The translations under genes were made by a program, and so were the position numbers. From Albifimbria verrucaria (Eukaryota > Ascomycota > Sordariomycetes > Hypocreales > Stachybotryaceae): 64,000 bases of DNA. Position 1 is the first letter of the stretch. Each line of letters starts with the position of its first letter. Below, piece by piece: positions 11,932-23,218 of this stretch. The notes beneath the pieces are model-generated. The model did not search any database, was not told the origin of the DNA, and saw only the letters and a program-made list of their open reading frames with translations. The stretch is from positions 124,001 to 188,000 of the forward strand of contig JAHREC010000049.1 in NCBI GenBank assembly GCA_020081605.1, written 5' to 3'.

Positions 11932-13179
11932 GGTGATAGTGATAGAAAAAAATACAGTGAGGCTGAATGAAGCAGGTGGATTCTGAAGGACGTGGGTAAG
12001 GCAATGTAGGATCAAGGACTTTCGGCCTTGATATCTCGTATTTCAAGGGTATTGAGAGTTAAAGTCTCTCAAGGTGGTATGGCACATGGCCCATTTATCC
12101 TAATATATACTTTGCGCGATGTTTCGAGTTCTTGTTACTAAGAGTGACTTACAATAAGACCATATCACAGATGTGATTAGCTCGATCTGCGGACTGGAAC
12201 TCACTTACACGCAACAAATGCAAGCCCAACGTCATTAGAAGGCCCATTTTGTCTTAGCTGACGGGCTGAAATAAACTAGAGACGCCGGTCTCAAAGAAGC
12301 GCTCGTACTTACACTTTGTTGTCGCTTGAAAAGAATATATGAATCAGTCTTACTTGAACAGCTAGCTGTGAGCGTTTTCCTGTTGGAAAACAAAGAAGTA
12401 CTTCCGCATGATTTGCACTGGTCAAATTTCCCCAACTAAGGCAAAGTTGGGTTAGGAGAAAAAAACAAGGTATATTTATGTAGATATATTACTACTTAGA
12501 TACTCAGGCACCGCACTATGGATTAGGTAGTAGTAGAACACTAAAGCTGTCACCATCTCTCTCGGCTCTTGGTTCAATTTAAACTATGGATATCACTTCT
12601 CAATATGAAACTGACACCGGTATTACCAGAGCCGTGGCATGGACTCGCGTTGACAGGCGTTCTAAACACCTACACTATGAATCCAAATCCTGATCAAGCC
12701 TTTGTTTCTTTTATCAATTCACGGCATCTTTTATGCTTACCTATTAACATCCATTTCTACGTACTGACACAGTATCAGAGGTGGAGAGGTAACTATTTAA
12801 TGATATGGCAGCTGCTTTAGGAAATAAAGGATTTGGTTCGCCTCCGACCGGATGAGATCACAACTAACTCCATATATAGATTTGAATATATCTATCTTAT
12901 TGGGAAAAGAGACCTCAATAAGTTAAAGAGCTTCAACACCTTAATGAGTAATATGGAAGATACCATCCTTGAAGCGATATATTTTGTTTAGAAAGAGTAT
13001 ATTCTTTGTTTTAGTCTATCTTAAGTGTAGGATAGTGAAAAAATCGTTAAATATAATATCGATTGATATTAAATGGTAAAGGAATATCGCCTTCAATATT
13101 GAAAGAAGCAGTTCTTATCCTGTGTGTCAAAATTTACAATATATAGCTTATTTCATGACCTCAATCTTTATATACATGC
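11932..13179. other. intergenic, no gene seen
   Basis: Contains the promoter side of the amidinotransferase gene and the 3' side of the ferric reductase. No supported coding region. AT-rich between about 12840 and 13150. Confidence 0.4.
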
Positions 13180-15139
13180 TTAGGCCCACGAGAAATGTTC
13201 AATATGCAAGCTAATATCCCCAGTTCCTCTCTTTATAAAACGGAATTGCTCGAGAGCAGAAGCATTCGAGACATCACTTTGCATACTCAGTGGACCACAT
13301 ACAAAGATTCCAAGCTCCTGACCTTTAACCGCTGCTGCAGCCTCTGCCTCGACCACTGATGGCAGATTTGGCCTTGAACTTTGTCGCATAAGATGCATTT
13401 CTGATTCTTGGTCTTCTGGAGCTCCCACGTGCAATGATGAATCTGCATGGCTTTTCAATGGTGCTGCCGCCTTTTTAATCTCATCTTGCACCTTCAAAGT
13501 TGGCTCAGGTCTGCTTGGATTGCTTCCAACTTCTGATCCCGTGTAGTACATGTCGATTTCGAGGGCCAGTCTAGCTTCTTTGGATGATGAGCTCAGCAGT
13601 CGCGAAACCTCATCTTCAAACCATTCCAAGGTAGCCATTTCTCGCGTCGCTAATATGACTCTCATTGACTGTTGTGAGGATGAATTCGTAGCGTGACCAT
13701 CCTTACGGAACCGCCTCAAAAGCTAATGATAAAGGGAGCGCCCAACCAGCTCCAGACCCACCAGCAATGACAAGCTGGCGCTGGCCACTCCTGATGGTAT
13801 TGGTTTCGACGCCGCCATAGGGTCCATCTAGCAGCACCCGCATGGTTACGCTGTCGCGAGATTCGACGAGCCGCGCTAACCGAGCCGTCATACCACCACG
13901 GGGCCTAATAAAGAAGAGTAATTCGGATTTCTTCGATGGATCTTGGCTAGCCTGCATAGGAAGAGAGCAGGCTGTGAAAGGGTGTATCGTCCAAGCATGC
14001 ATACCAAGACCCATGAAGCGAACAAAGTAATGCTGTCCAACTACCCACTTCGCTGATGTTGGGATAGCAACGCGGATAAAGCCATTGGGGGTAAGGGTAA
14101 GCTCTGCGCGGTGGCTGATACCGTGTTCAAAGTACACTCGGACTTGCCTATATAGCCAAGAGAGAGCAAATAAGACACCAGTAGCGACAAAGTAATCCCT
14201 AATGTCAGTCAGCTGGGGTGGCTCCTGCAACGTTTTAGAATACAGGCATACCATGCGGTTAACGTAGCGTCACAATGGAAAAACAGGAATAATACAAAAA
14301 CCAGGGCGGCAACAAAGTGAGAGAATTTGAACCATTCGTAGCACCATGTCCTTCAATCACGGTCAGTTGTAATCTCATTATCTGTCTGGCGAGGGCTGGA
14401 CTTACCGAAAGGGGCTGAATGAAGCGAAAGTCAGCCACGCTTGAGCAACAAGTGCTACCGTTCCCGTCCAGTAAAACACTGAGGTATTCCACATTTCTGT
14501 CATCATGCCCATCTGAATGTTATACACGATGAATGGAAACGTATGTATCAGTGAAAGGATGAAAAATGCATAGGAAATCCAACGGTGGAACACCTGCAGC
14601 CTCTCGTGAGGTACTCCAGTGCAGAAGGTGATCAGATTGGCCTTTCCAGCCGTGGCAAAGACGAAGGGCATACAGGCCAGAGCCATCCAGCCAGCTCTAG
14701 TCGCAATGGGTGGTGACGATCCGTAGTCCACTTCTTCAGTATTGGGCCAATAGTACGGCTTTGGTCCAAGGGTCATGGCGAAAAAGAAAATGGTGCCAAC
14801 ACCTGCCAGCATGAGAAGCCCGAGCGAGGCCGAATTCCAATCGAGGAACGGGATCCTGATCGTTCGGTAAGACAGGTAACGAAAAAGGGCTCTCGTCTTG
14901 GTAAAGAATGGCGTCTTCTGTATTCTTCGGGGATGATATAATTCGCGACATGGACTATCGAAAAGACCAGGATGGTGGCGATAAAAAGGCAATAGTTGGC
15001 AGAGCATATCTATGATCGGCTTCATACCTGAACGACGTGTTAGGACACAATAGAGAGGGAAAAGGGTCTTCTTCATCTGGACTTACCAAAATACCCAGTA
15101 ACCCTGCTGGTAATCGCATTGCGAGGTAACATTGAGCAT
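13180..15139 (-). CDS. ferric/cupric reductase transmembrane component (FRE family)
   Basis: Four exons: 15087-15139, 14406-15027, 14252-14350 and 13180-14198, with introns of 59, 55 and 53 bp; about 598 aa. The start MLNVTSQCDYQQGYW leads into VFWYEADHRYALPT, a conserved N-terminal block of fungal FRE proteins. Membrane helices carry FFFAMTLGPKPYYWP, FVFATAGKANLITFCTG and FHRWISYAFFILSLIHTFP, holding the haem-ligand histidines. Next come the FAD-binding barrel (GQHYFVRF, WTIHPFTACS), the NAD-binding start (LLDGPYG, LVIAGGSGAGWALPL) and the C-terminal GIFVCGP. Such enzymes reduce Fe(III)/Cu(II) at the cell surface for uptake. The frame breaks at 14983-14987 (A5 on plus), 14929-14932 (G4) and 13718-13721 (A4): the first two fit one lost base and the last two lost or one gained. 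It is transcribed divergently from a CTR copper transporter. Confidence 0.85.
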
Positions 15140-16256
15140 GCATTCGTATTCTCGATAGTTGCCAGAAAAACCAATGGCTTATCGAGCCATGGCGTATCTC
15201 GTGCCACCTTTGGACTTGCCATACCTGTGCAAAACTTGGTAAAATTGCAGGTAAAAAGAAGGATGCTATTTAGGCAGTTGCAGCAGAATGCGATGGAGTA
15301 GTGTACATATGTTAAATTTGGCGCCACGCGGGAGAATGCACACAAATGTTGATTTGCCCCTCAGTCTCACATGGGTCAGTTCTATCGCGTTACCAGTGTA
15401 AGTCTGTTTGAGCTCGTTTTTGCCAAGATGGTTGGACCCGTGGTCACCAGCTCGGCTAGATCGGCTTTGCTCACATGAAATGCTGCGTCTAACTTGGGCC
15501 GTCGGATGCAAGCTACGCAGGAGTCAGGGATGCTGAAACAAGGATTGAACTTTTGCGCCAGGCCCGAGCCACCGGGTGTGTGCATGCGAATCAGCGTTTG
15601 GAGAGACTACAGAGTATAGCGCTTACAGTAGCACGTCCGGCCGGAGCTTTGGTTAACCTCCGGTCAGATAAGCCAAAGGCCAAGCTTAACCAAAAAGCTT
15701 AACCTGACCTCTCCTGCCTGCTTGCCAATCACCATGTTCGTGACAAAGGCGACGGCATCTTCGACCGCAAAACAACTTGACCATATTGCCACAGGGCACA
15801 ATGTCCACACTTTCAAGCTCAAGGCTGGACATGTAGCGTTCATCAATCGACAAAACCCTCCATCTTGTATCAGTAGGAGCCTAGTTTGCACAACCAACCC
15901 AACGGGCTAGGATCAGTTTGGCTCCACAGCTCTAGCCACCAATCAAAACTTGCTCATATAGGACCAGTGTGCCGCAAGGATAGATGATAGAGACGTCGAG
16001 GCGGTTCTCAACCATAAGATTGCCCCTTGTATTGGTACAATGTGGAGCAGACACCAGTGCCGTCTTAGCCGTCTTCTTGTGAGGTTCACCGGATATAGTC
16101 GCTAGGGTCGTTGGCCCCAACTCTGCCAGCTCGTTGATAGCAACTTCGATCAAGGAAATCTGTCTTTGATTTGCAAGGCTCCTTTCAGTTACCGTGAGCT
16201 CTCTCAACAAACCCTTTTGGACTGCCTCCCCGTCTTTTCATTATACAAACGCCATC
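15140..16256. promoter_or_regulatory. shared divergent promoter of FRE and CTR genes
   Basis: An 1.1 kb interval between two head-to-head metal-uptake genes with no credible gene inside. It contains TTTGCTCA at 15466-15473, identical to the yeast Mac1 copper-response consensus TTTGC(T/G)CA. A one-mismatch copy, CTTGCTCA, lies near 15950. Coordinate copper-starvation control of both genes is an inference from this arrangement. Confidence 0.5.
15466..15473 (+). promoter_or_regulatory. candidate copper-response element (Mac1-type)
   Basis: Exact 8-base match TTTGCTCA to the Mac1 binding consensus, located between the divergent ferric reductase and copper transporter start codons. An 8-mer can occur by chance, so the support comes mainly from context. 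Confidence 0.4.
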
Positions 16257-16859
16257 ATGATGGGCATGGACATGGACTCAACCACAACCGCCGGCATGGC
16301 GATGCCTACCACGAGCGAATCGCACGACCATATGTCTTCCATGATGAGTTCTGAAAGTATGGCAATGGTATTCTTCCAATCCACCATGACGCCATTATAC
16401 TCGATGGCTTGGATGCCTGCCAGCTCAGGCGCGTACGCAGGGACTTGCATCTTCCTCATTATCCTCGCAGTCGCACACCGTATTCTTCTTGCTGCAAGGC
16501 ATTTGATCTTCGACGGCCCTCATGAGCATCGGCCGGAACGTGATTCCCTGATTACACAGACGAGGAAGACAACGAGAAAGCGGCAGCCGCCCGCCGGATT
16601 AAGAGAGCATGGAACACCAGGCCATTTCGAATTGCTTTTGAGACGTCTCGCGCTACATTCGAAGTGATAGTCGGTGGGGTTGGCTATTTACTGTAGGTAT
16701 CTTACATTCGCCTTTCTAGGATGAGATTGATGCTGATTGCAGAAATAGAATGCTGGCTGTGATGACGATGAACACTGGATATTTCTGCTCTGTGCTTGGG
16801 GGATTTTTCTCGGTACCTTAATCGTTGGAAGATTCATTGGTTTTGATGATCATCATTAA
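16257..16859 (+). CDS. CTR-family copper transporter
   Basis: Two exons, 16257-16692 and 16749-16859 (56 bp intron), about 182 aa. The N-terminus is Met/His-rich (MMGMDMDSTT, SHDHMSSMMSSESMAM), the copper-collecting ectodomain of CTR proteins. TM1 follows in AYAGTCIFLIILAVAHRILL, a charged loop (DEEDNEKAAAARR), TM2 in FEVIVGGVGYLLMLAVMTMN with the MxxxM copper pore motif, then GYFCSVLGG and TM3 ending in GFDDHH. CTR trimers import Cu(I) at the plasma or vacuolar membrane. Two frame changes, in CCC at 16546-16548 and TTTTT at 16804-16808, both fit one lost base, and the family sequence resumes immediately. The gene is divergent from the FRE reductase, which would supply Cu(I). Confidence 0.85.
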
Positions 16860-19092
16860 TTTCATGCACTGCGTCTTGCTTATGAATATAGACAATGAAA
16901 GTGAATATCAATACTTACTTAATTTATTGCTTTCCTTTAAGTCTGGCTATAATGTTTCTCAGCATTTGTAAGAAATTATGTTATATAATTGTAAACGTTT
17001 CGTCAGCTTTCTTTCCAAGCTCGCGAGTCTGTTAATTATCACGATATGCAGATTAGTGAGTAGTGAGACTTCAAACCAAATCCCTAGGTTGCGCCTGTCG
17101 TTCCATTATGAAGCGGTCCCGTACAGCTATTGCATATATTTGAGTAGTATAAGATTACTTCATTTGCCTCAATCGACGACTTGACTCTTGGGCTCCATGG
17201 ATGAAGTTATATAGCCGGTGACTTTTAAATCCGTTGTCTCTATCCTGAAAAAGCCTCGATCAATTTTTTCTAGCGTCAGCGATCGTTGCACGCTTGAGGC
17301 GTCTCGTTAGGTAAGCAACTATGCTCTGAATAGCTGCAATTTGCCCTCCATAACTCGATTGGCCCTGATGCCCTTCGCCTATATGCGATATCTCTAGCCT
17401 CTAGAAATGCCCTGGCGATCGGTCAATGCACCTACCATGAGTCAGCTGCCATTGGATTATGGTATTTGTGCTTATGGCAAACTCGACTTTTGAGCTTCTA
17501 CGAGGTAGAAGTTCTTGTTGGCTAGAAGTGACTACGTTATGTGGTTGAGTAAGAACAAAATGTTTTGATGGGTTGATTGCTTGAAGATTCGAGCATCTCC
17601 TAATGAATGGATCTGTATTACTTCCAAGGAGTTCATTGGCTAACCCGCCATCATTCGGAAAATAGTCGTTTCTCAGGGCCGCTGCAATAACCTCTATTCA
17701 TATTGCTCATCTTTGTTAAATATGGACTACTCTTCGCCCCAGTGTAGTCGTTATAAGTTCGTTAACTAGCTTGTGCATTTATTTTATAAGCTAAGTATTA
17801 CTTTCGTTGCGAAGATTAGTATTATATCGTCCCAAGCCTTGGTTTATTTCGTGACCGCACAAAGTACCTCGCTCACACCCGAATCTTATAAAAGTTCCAT
17901 TGCCTTAGAATAACAGATTAAACTGACCATTCTATTATGAACTCATTGCTTCAATGAAGGTTCTTAGTATCGAAACTTGGTCTATCTTTAGAACCCCGTA
18001 GAAATTGCATTATAAGCATAAATAGTTCAAAGATACAGGCAAAAGATAAAACAAATGTTTCACCTTTTGACAGATGTCTGACGTCACGAAGTTTGGGATC
18101 TGGTTCCCTTCCCGTTTTCTCGGTTTTAAGTCACACAAATGACATATGTAGCGTTGCAGATCTAGAGGGTACATTTCAAGGACGATATAATAGCAAGTCT
18201 TTCCACAGAGCACAATTAATTGCCATCAAGTCAGCTGAAGGTCAATAGATATCCATCACTCCACTGATTGTGCGAAGGCACCGTGCATGTATTGATGAAC
18301 CTAATATATGATTGAATAGCCAAACGTGTCGCCAGTTTTTCCACGGTTGAATATTACTCAAAGTTTCACCGTTGTTCACTTCACCAATCGAGACACTAGA
18401 TTGCCATGAGCAAAATGTTGCCTTATGTCATCGTTTGTTGAAGTCGGGTTGGATAATGTTTTCTTAGACATATTACGGGGGTGATGGATATAATACGGGG
18501 GTGATGTCTCGGTCGAATCCGAGAATCGGAAAGTCTCAACTTGACAAACAGTAGTGAATCGATGACGCATGCAAGATTAATACACGCTTGTGATAGCTCT
18601 TTACCATGGCCACAATTCAACTAAACTAACGACAGCGCGAGTTGAGATTCCATAATTTACATCTTGATTCAGTTGTCACCTTCACCTCGATTTGTCGTTT
18701 CAAATGAGGTAACATGGAGCCACTTAGAAAGGCCAAAACAACTGGCTGTCTTAAGATTTGAGTGTTAAATTATATCAGCAATTCAGCGGTTAATCAAGAC
18801 TAATTGCATTGGCCCATCGGTCGTAACAATAATTTGATGGTTCCAAGCAGGCATTTCTGTCACCCATGAGACAATCCACATCCAAGACTCTGTCGCTGGA
18901 TGTGAAATAATGTATCAGGCCATGTTTCGAAGTCAAAAGAGATACAACATGATGAAGCTCAAAAAACTGCAAGAACAAATATTAGAATATAAATGTGCCA
19001 GTTCTCGTTACTAAAGCCCCTCGTCTCTTCACATCGCATACCAAAAGTGTAATACTGAAACGAAAGACATTTTTCTCCTCGATCAACTCAAT
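16860..19092. other. 2.2 kb gene-free interval
   Basis: No supported gene. AT-rich with short frames only. Around 18471-18506 a 13-base unit TACGGGGGTGATG occurs twice with a short spacer, a minor direct repeat of unknown meaning. Confidence 0.4.
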
Positions 19093-19480
19093 ATGTATAT
19101 CTTTGCTATTATTCCTGTCTCTCTCGCTGCCTTAGCCTCCGCCCAGGAGGGAACACCTATTTTTTTAGTGAAGCAAAGTTCAACGGCGCCTCTCAATCAG
19201 TGCCAATTGGCCAATGCACAAGGCTTGAGGGCCGCTTGTGAGTTAAATCTTGTTGAAATTTGCTGGATATATCTTGACACTCCTTAGGTCCCGAAATGTT
19301 CTTTCTATCAAGGTACCTGATGATGTTTCATGCAGCTTGTTCTCGTAAGTAGTGTTGCTTAGGATCAGAGGAGCCCAGTAGTTAATAAACAACAGCGACA
19401 CTGCCTGTTATGAACGCATTTCAAGTGTCTACTCGGATGAACCAGATGTTAGGGACTTGGGCGTCTTCGGTATTGAATCT
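19093..19480 (+). CDS. putative small secreted protein, exon structure uncertain
   Basis: The first exon encodes signal peptide MYIFAIIPVSLAALASA followed by a short mature start with QCQLANAQGLRAAC. A GTGAGT donor follows at 19238, and candidate acceptors lie near 19287 and 19335. A further GTAAGT donor at about 19347 and acceptor AACAG near 19396 lead to a frame reading ACYERISSVYSDEPD and then FGIESVRC before a stop. The downstream piece looks protein-like and Cys-containing, but I could not join all exons in one phase, perhaps because of a sequence error. A role as a secreted Cys-containing protein is inferred from the signal peptide alone. Confidence 0.4.
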
Positions 19481-19924
19481 GTTCGATGCACTTAAGCACA
19501 ACTATGAGGTGGAAAGTCAGCGGATAGGCAGCGGATATGCGACGCATCAAGGCACTTAAGCGTGGGTATTCATCCTTTTGCTTAAAGGGTTCCCCAACAC
19601 TTAACTCAGATGCGAAAGCGCCCGATTAGCTTAGTAAATAAATCTAAGTGACAAGTACACCTCTATCATTAATCCCGGAGCCTTCTGGCAGTATTATATC
19701 AAAACACGGTCTTAAATAGCTTTACTCGTAAGTATCAACAAGCTGCTTGTATCTGGAGTTTTCATTATTCCGGAACTATCTACGTTCTCCGACTCCAATT
19801 TAATATTTAGCTAAATAGCAGTTACTTGGTAGCCTATGTTAAACTCTTCGCGGCTTCAAGCGTGTAGTTTCTAGTTTAGAAAAACCTCTAGCTCAACTTC
19901 CTGAGTCAAAGGACCTCAAGACAA

Positions 19925-20433
19925 GTACTAAATTTGGTTCACCTGATCCATGTAAGTCACAGCTTCGGCTTGACTAACGTCAATCATAGGTCAGTTAAGC
20001 ATGCGAATGACGGCGACTTTGGACTTGAAATTCACACACACAGCGTGCACATCCTTTTGTACAGAGGCGACCTTACCAGCAAACTGGGTGATGTGGTGAT
20101 CGTCGCAGAGCTTTGAACTAAGCTCAGGGCCATGATCATCGAAGTCGTATGATCCTTTGACGAAATAATTATCTCGGAGATCACGGCCATGCATACGAAG
20201 ACCATGATCGATGATAGTCACGGTAGCATTCTTGCCAGTTACCCACTCAGCCCAATCCCTAATGCTTTTACTTCATGATAAGGCTGAATAGGATCGAATA
20301 GGTGCCATTGAACCTTGAACATGGGGCCGGTAATGTTCAAAGCCTTGAGAATCTGATCTTCACGCTGAATCGCCAGGGAACGAGGCAACCCAAATCCTAG
20401 CGGGTAATAGCCCGCAGGAGGAGGCAGAGTCAT
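19925..20433 (-). pseudogene. decayed kexin-like (S8B) protease fragment
   Basis: The minus strand carries a run similar to the start of the kexin/furin catalytic domain. It includes QILKALNITGPMFKVQWHLF, then NATVTIIDHGLRM (catalytic Asp region, usually DDG), DLRDNYFVKGSYDFDDHGPE, and DDHHITQFAGKVAS where the catalytic His block is normally HGTRCAGE. The following segment continues as IRMLN-stop-PMIDVSQAEAVTYM, aligned with the kexin IRML-SGPIDD-EA region but with an in-frame stop, and a second stop soon after. One frame shift at 20242-20244 fits a lost base. Neither prodomain nor Ser region was found. Loss of catalytic-motif residues plus nonsense codons mark real decay, unlike other interrupted genes here. 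Confidence 0.65.
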
Positions 20434-21151
20434 TTGTTTGTGCAGATTTTGCTACATTTGTTGTTTCTGGGTATGAAGGACTTCATCACATTGGTGCAAT
20501 TCGAGCGCGCTTCGTTTGCTACGTTTCCTTTTCTTCATTTCTGCGTCGACATAATCATAATCAAGCCAAAACCTCAAACGATATGATGGCCAGTGAGCTC
20601 GGGTATTTGGCTTCGTCGATCAAATCAAGTGGGTCGGCTACAGCTTGGGAGAGAGTCGTTGAATCCAAAAATAGAACGTAGAAATCATATTTCTCGTAGT
20701 TGCGAACTGTATCAGCTCCAGAACCCCAAGAACGTCGTCAACGATCCATCTCTTCGTATTTTTCATTTCTCCAACCGCATTTATAACTGCACATATACGT
20801 TGCAACGGTACATATTTGAAATTTAACCCAAACTGCCTCGCCAACCCTCGAATAAGAGGTATGGGGTGCACCTATCGGGCGGCAGGTGTTGTGGAGGGTT
20901 AGATCGGGTCGACGATGTCCCACCATGAACCAACCGGAAAAAGCCACGCTACGACTTATTTTTAGTTCCATGACCCAACTACGTATGATGCAACCCTCCA
21001 GTAGGTTTCGGTGTTGACTGTGCCGTACCCTGCTAGCTCAATCCTTTGCATGCAACGGGAGCCAGTCTTCGCAAGATGGTTGAAAAAGCTCCCTATGCTC
21101 CCAGACAACGGGCGTCTCTATCTGAGAATGTGTACAAATACGCTACCAAGC
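20434..21151. other. interval without supported gene
   Basis: Overlapping frames on both strands between 20590 and 20970 show no family features. Probably includes the promoter of the downstream 2OG oxygenase. Confidence 0.35.
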
Positions 21152-22315
21152 ATGGAATCACTTACTGTGGACTTTGCTGGATTCGCCAAGGGAGACGATG
21201 AGAAACGCTTTATAATATGTCAAAATCTCGTCAAGAAACTTCAAGAACATGGGACCGCCCGCCTCATCAACTGTGGTGTTTCCAACAATGTCTCGTCCCA
21301 TTATATGGAATTGGTAGGGAAAAAGTCGATGATAATTCCTCAGCGTTCTCTGATAACCGTGTCGTCATTCTCGCCATAGGCGACGGCCTTCTTCTCGCTT
21401 CCATCTCACGTCAAACAAAAGATTGCCATCACTCCTAGCCCTCAGCCTCGGCATGGTTACGGTGCGGTTAGGTCAGGGATACTCGCCAATCTCTTGGAAA
21501 ACACTGAGAACGGCGTACCAGCAAAATCGGAGCGGCGTGACACAGGGGTAAGTACTGGTCCATCATCATCATCATCATAGCCTCGATCATTCGTCAGTTC
21601 AAAACCGTGACTAACATTGTATAGGACCACTTCGATGCTGGCCCCAGGAGCCACACGTTTCCCAACTGTTTGGTCCAAAGCAGAGCAGTTACCAAAATTT
21701 CAACGCGACATGGAGACCTACTGGTGTATCTTTCAGGATACCTCTTTCGACATTCTTGCTGCCATTGAGCTAGGTCTGGGTTTGCCCGCTGCCACTTTCA
21801 AATCACATTGTCTAGAACCTGCCAGTGAGACGCGCTTTAACCATTATCCCAAGGGTGCCGCTGGCAGTCCTTGCAGATGGGAAAAGGTAACGCGCCTTTC
21901 CACACACTGAGGTCGGACTCATCTCCCTCCTATTCCTCGACCGAATTGCCGGTTTGGAGATTAAAAACCGAGCATGTTCTACGCCCGGTCATCCTTCTTT
22001 CATGCCCATGCCACTAGGGGATACAGAAGGTCACGGAGACACTGTACTGTTAGTCGGCGAGACCATGGAACGCTGGACTAACGGACGGATCAAGGCTGCC
22101 ATGCATCAGGTATCCAGTCATTTCTCGGTCACAGGGAGGACGCTGAGTGTCCAGAGCGATATTCTGGGGCCTTTTTGCAAAGCCAAACTTTTAACGCTTC
22201 TGCTGCGCCTCTTGCTCAGTTTGTTACCAAGGATTTGCCTGCACGTTATGAAAATATAACCTACTTGAACTTCCGTCAGCAGCGTGTAGCTAAGATTTAT
22301 AATACGACTGTTTAA
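21152..22315 (+). CDS. 2-oxoglutarate/Fe(II)-dependent oxygenase, frame-disrupted
   Basis: Three exons: 21152-21313, 21380-21547 and 21625-22315, with introns of 66 and 77 bp. The protein starts MESLTVDFAGFAKGDDEKR and carries the non-haem dioxygenase N-domain (LQEHGTARLINCGVS), FFSLPSHVKQKIAITPSPQP and HGYGAV. The core has FQDTSFDILAAIELGLGLP, ETRFNHYP, then H-T-E-V-G (metal His and an acidic ligand that is Glu rather than the usual Asp), ISLLF, the distal His in AAMHQVS, and RYS. The C-terminus is DLPARYENITYLNFRQQR. Frame changes occur near 21650 and at about 21900 (loss of one AC from an AC repeat), each fitting loss of two bases or gain of one. A further one-base loss lies near 22130. 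It resembles isopenicillin-N-synthase-like fungal oxygenases; the substrate is unknown. Confidence 0.65.
21561..21578 (+). repeat. (CAT)6 microsatellite inside intron
   Basis: Six tandem CAT units lie within the second intron of the 2OG oxygenase gene. Confidence 0.8.
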
Positions 22316-22480
22316 GTGTTGTGGAAAAAGTGAAGGTGCCTTTTCTAGTAATGTCCTACTTAGTCCTTGCGTAACTAACCAGGTCCATGACGTCAGTTTG
22401 TAGCGTTAGATAACTACCATACACCTCGCCCATAGCTAGCCTCGGACAACCACATTTCTTCTCTTCCATCGCAGCTCATC

Positions 22481-23218
22481 ATGGATGACTGGGAGGACGC
22501 AGCTTTGTCTTCTCGGCACATGCATAACAGAGTTGGCCGTAGTGGTAGAATGGGTAGCGGAGGGTCTAATCGCAACAGCGTCTTTGATATCCGCAAGACT
22601 TTTGGCAGCTACTCATGCAAATGCCCGGCATGGCACAAAATGAGCAGTGCAAGCGATCACTCTTCTGATCAAGGGGCTACCCTGGAGCTCTACCGGCTAA
22701 CGGAAAATGGCCAGGGCGTGGTTGGTCAGCTCTCTTTGCCCGGTGTTCTGCAGGCCGCCCTTATCTTGGCGGGAAGTCGAGATAACCTTCAGCGTATTGT
22801 ATCTGACCTGGAGCCGGATAACCAGGGCAACCACATCGAGGTGGAGGAGGGAAATTCCAAGAAGGGGACCGATAGTGATGATCACCGTAATGGCAGTGAC
22901 CACGATAGCGATGATGGGTCCGAGTGTGGAGTCAGAAGCGATCGGTTCGATACATTTGAGAAAAATAGCTTCCGCACGCCTAAGTTTTGGCTGCAATGGA
23001 ACGGCATCTTGCAGCCCATCTCGATGCGATCAGAAGAGAAGGCTGAGGCTGGACTCGGCTATGTTGTCTTCACTAGCAACGACTGCCGCAAATTCAAAGG
23101 CACACTCAATTGTGCATCGCTTGCTTGGAAGGATGTCTCATTTTCTGGCCACAGAGTTGCATCTAGATCGGAGTCTGATTTGCCAATCGTCTGGGGCGTG
23201 GATGAGATGCTACTGTAA
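22481..23218 (+). CDS. conserved-type hypothetical protein, 245 aa
   Basis: A single intact exon of 245 codons. The middle is strongly acidic and low complexity (DSDDHRNGSDHDSDDGSE, around residues 128-146). It is followed by an ordered region with FRTPKFWLQWNG, GLGYVVFTSNDCRKFKGTL and CASLAWKDVSFSGHRV. The C-terminal block looks like a fungal-restricted family in which F.SP.FWL.W.G and GY.VFSSNDC.KF.GT.SC recur; I recognise the pattern but no function is known to me. There is no signal peptide or membrane segment, so it is probably intracellular. It lies 165 bp after the 2OG oxygenase on the same strand. Confidence 0.6.
   Translation: MDDWEDAALSSRHMHNRVGRSGRMGSGGSNRNSVFDIRKTFGSYSCKCPAWHKMSSASDHSSDQGATLELYRLTENGQGVVGQLSLPGVLQAALILAGSRDNLQRIVSDLEPDNQGNHIEVEEGNSKKGTDSDDHRNGSDHDSDDGSECGVRSDRFDTFEKNSFRTPKFWLQWNGILQPISMRSEEKAEAGLGYVVFTSNDCRKFKGTLNCASLAWKDVSFSGHRVASRSESDLPIVWGVDEMLL

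Noticed and set aside
13180..16859. FRE and CTR considered as pseudogenes
   Set aside because: All key motifs are kept, introns join in phase, and every break fits short homopolymer loss.
18471..18506. Two copies of a 13-base unit considered as a mobile-element or CRISPR-like repeat
   Set aside because: Only two copies, no array and no flanking genes.
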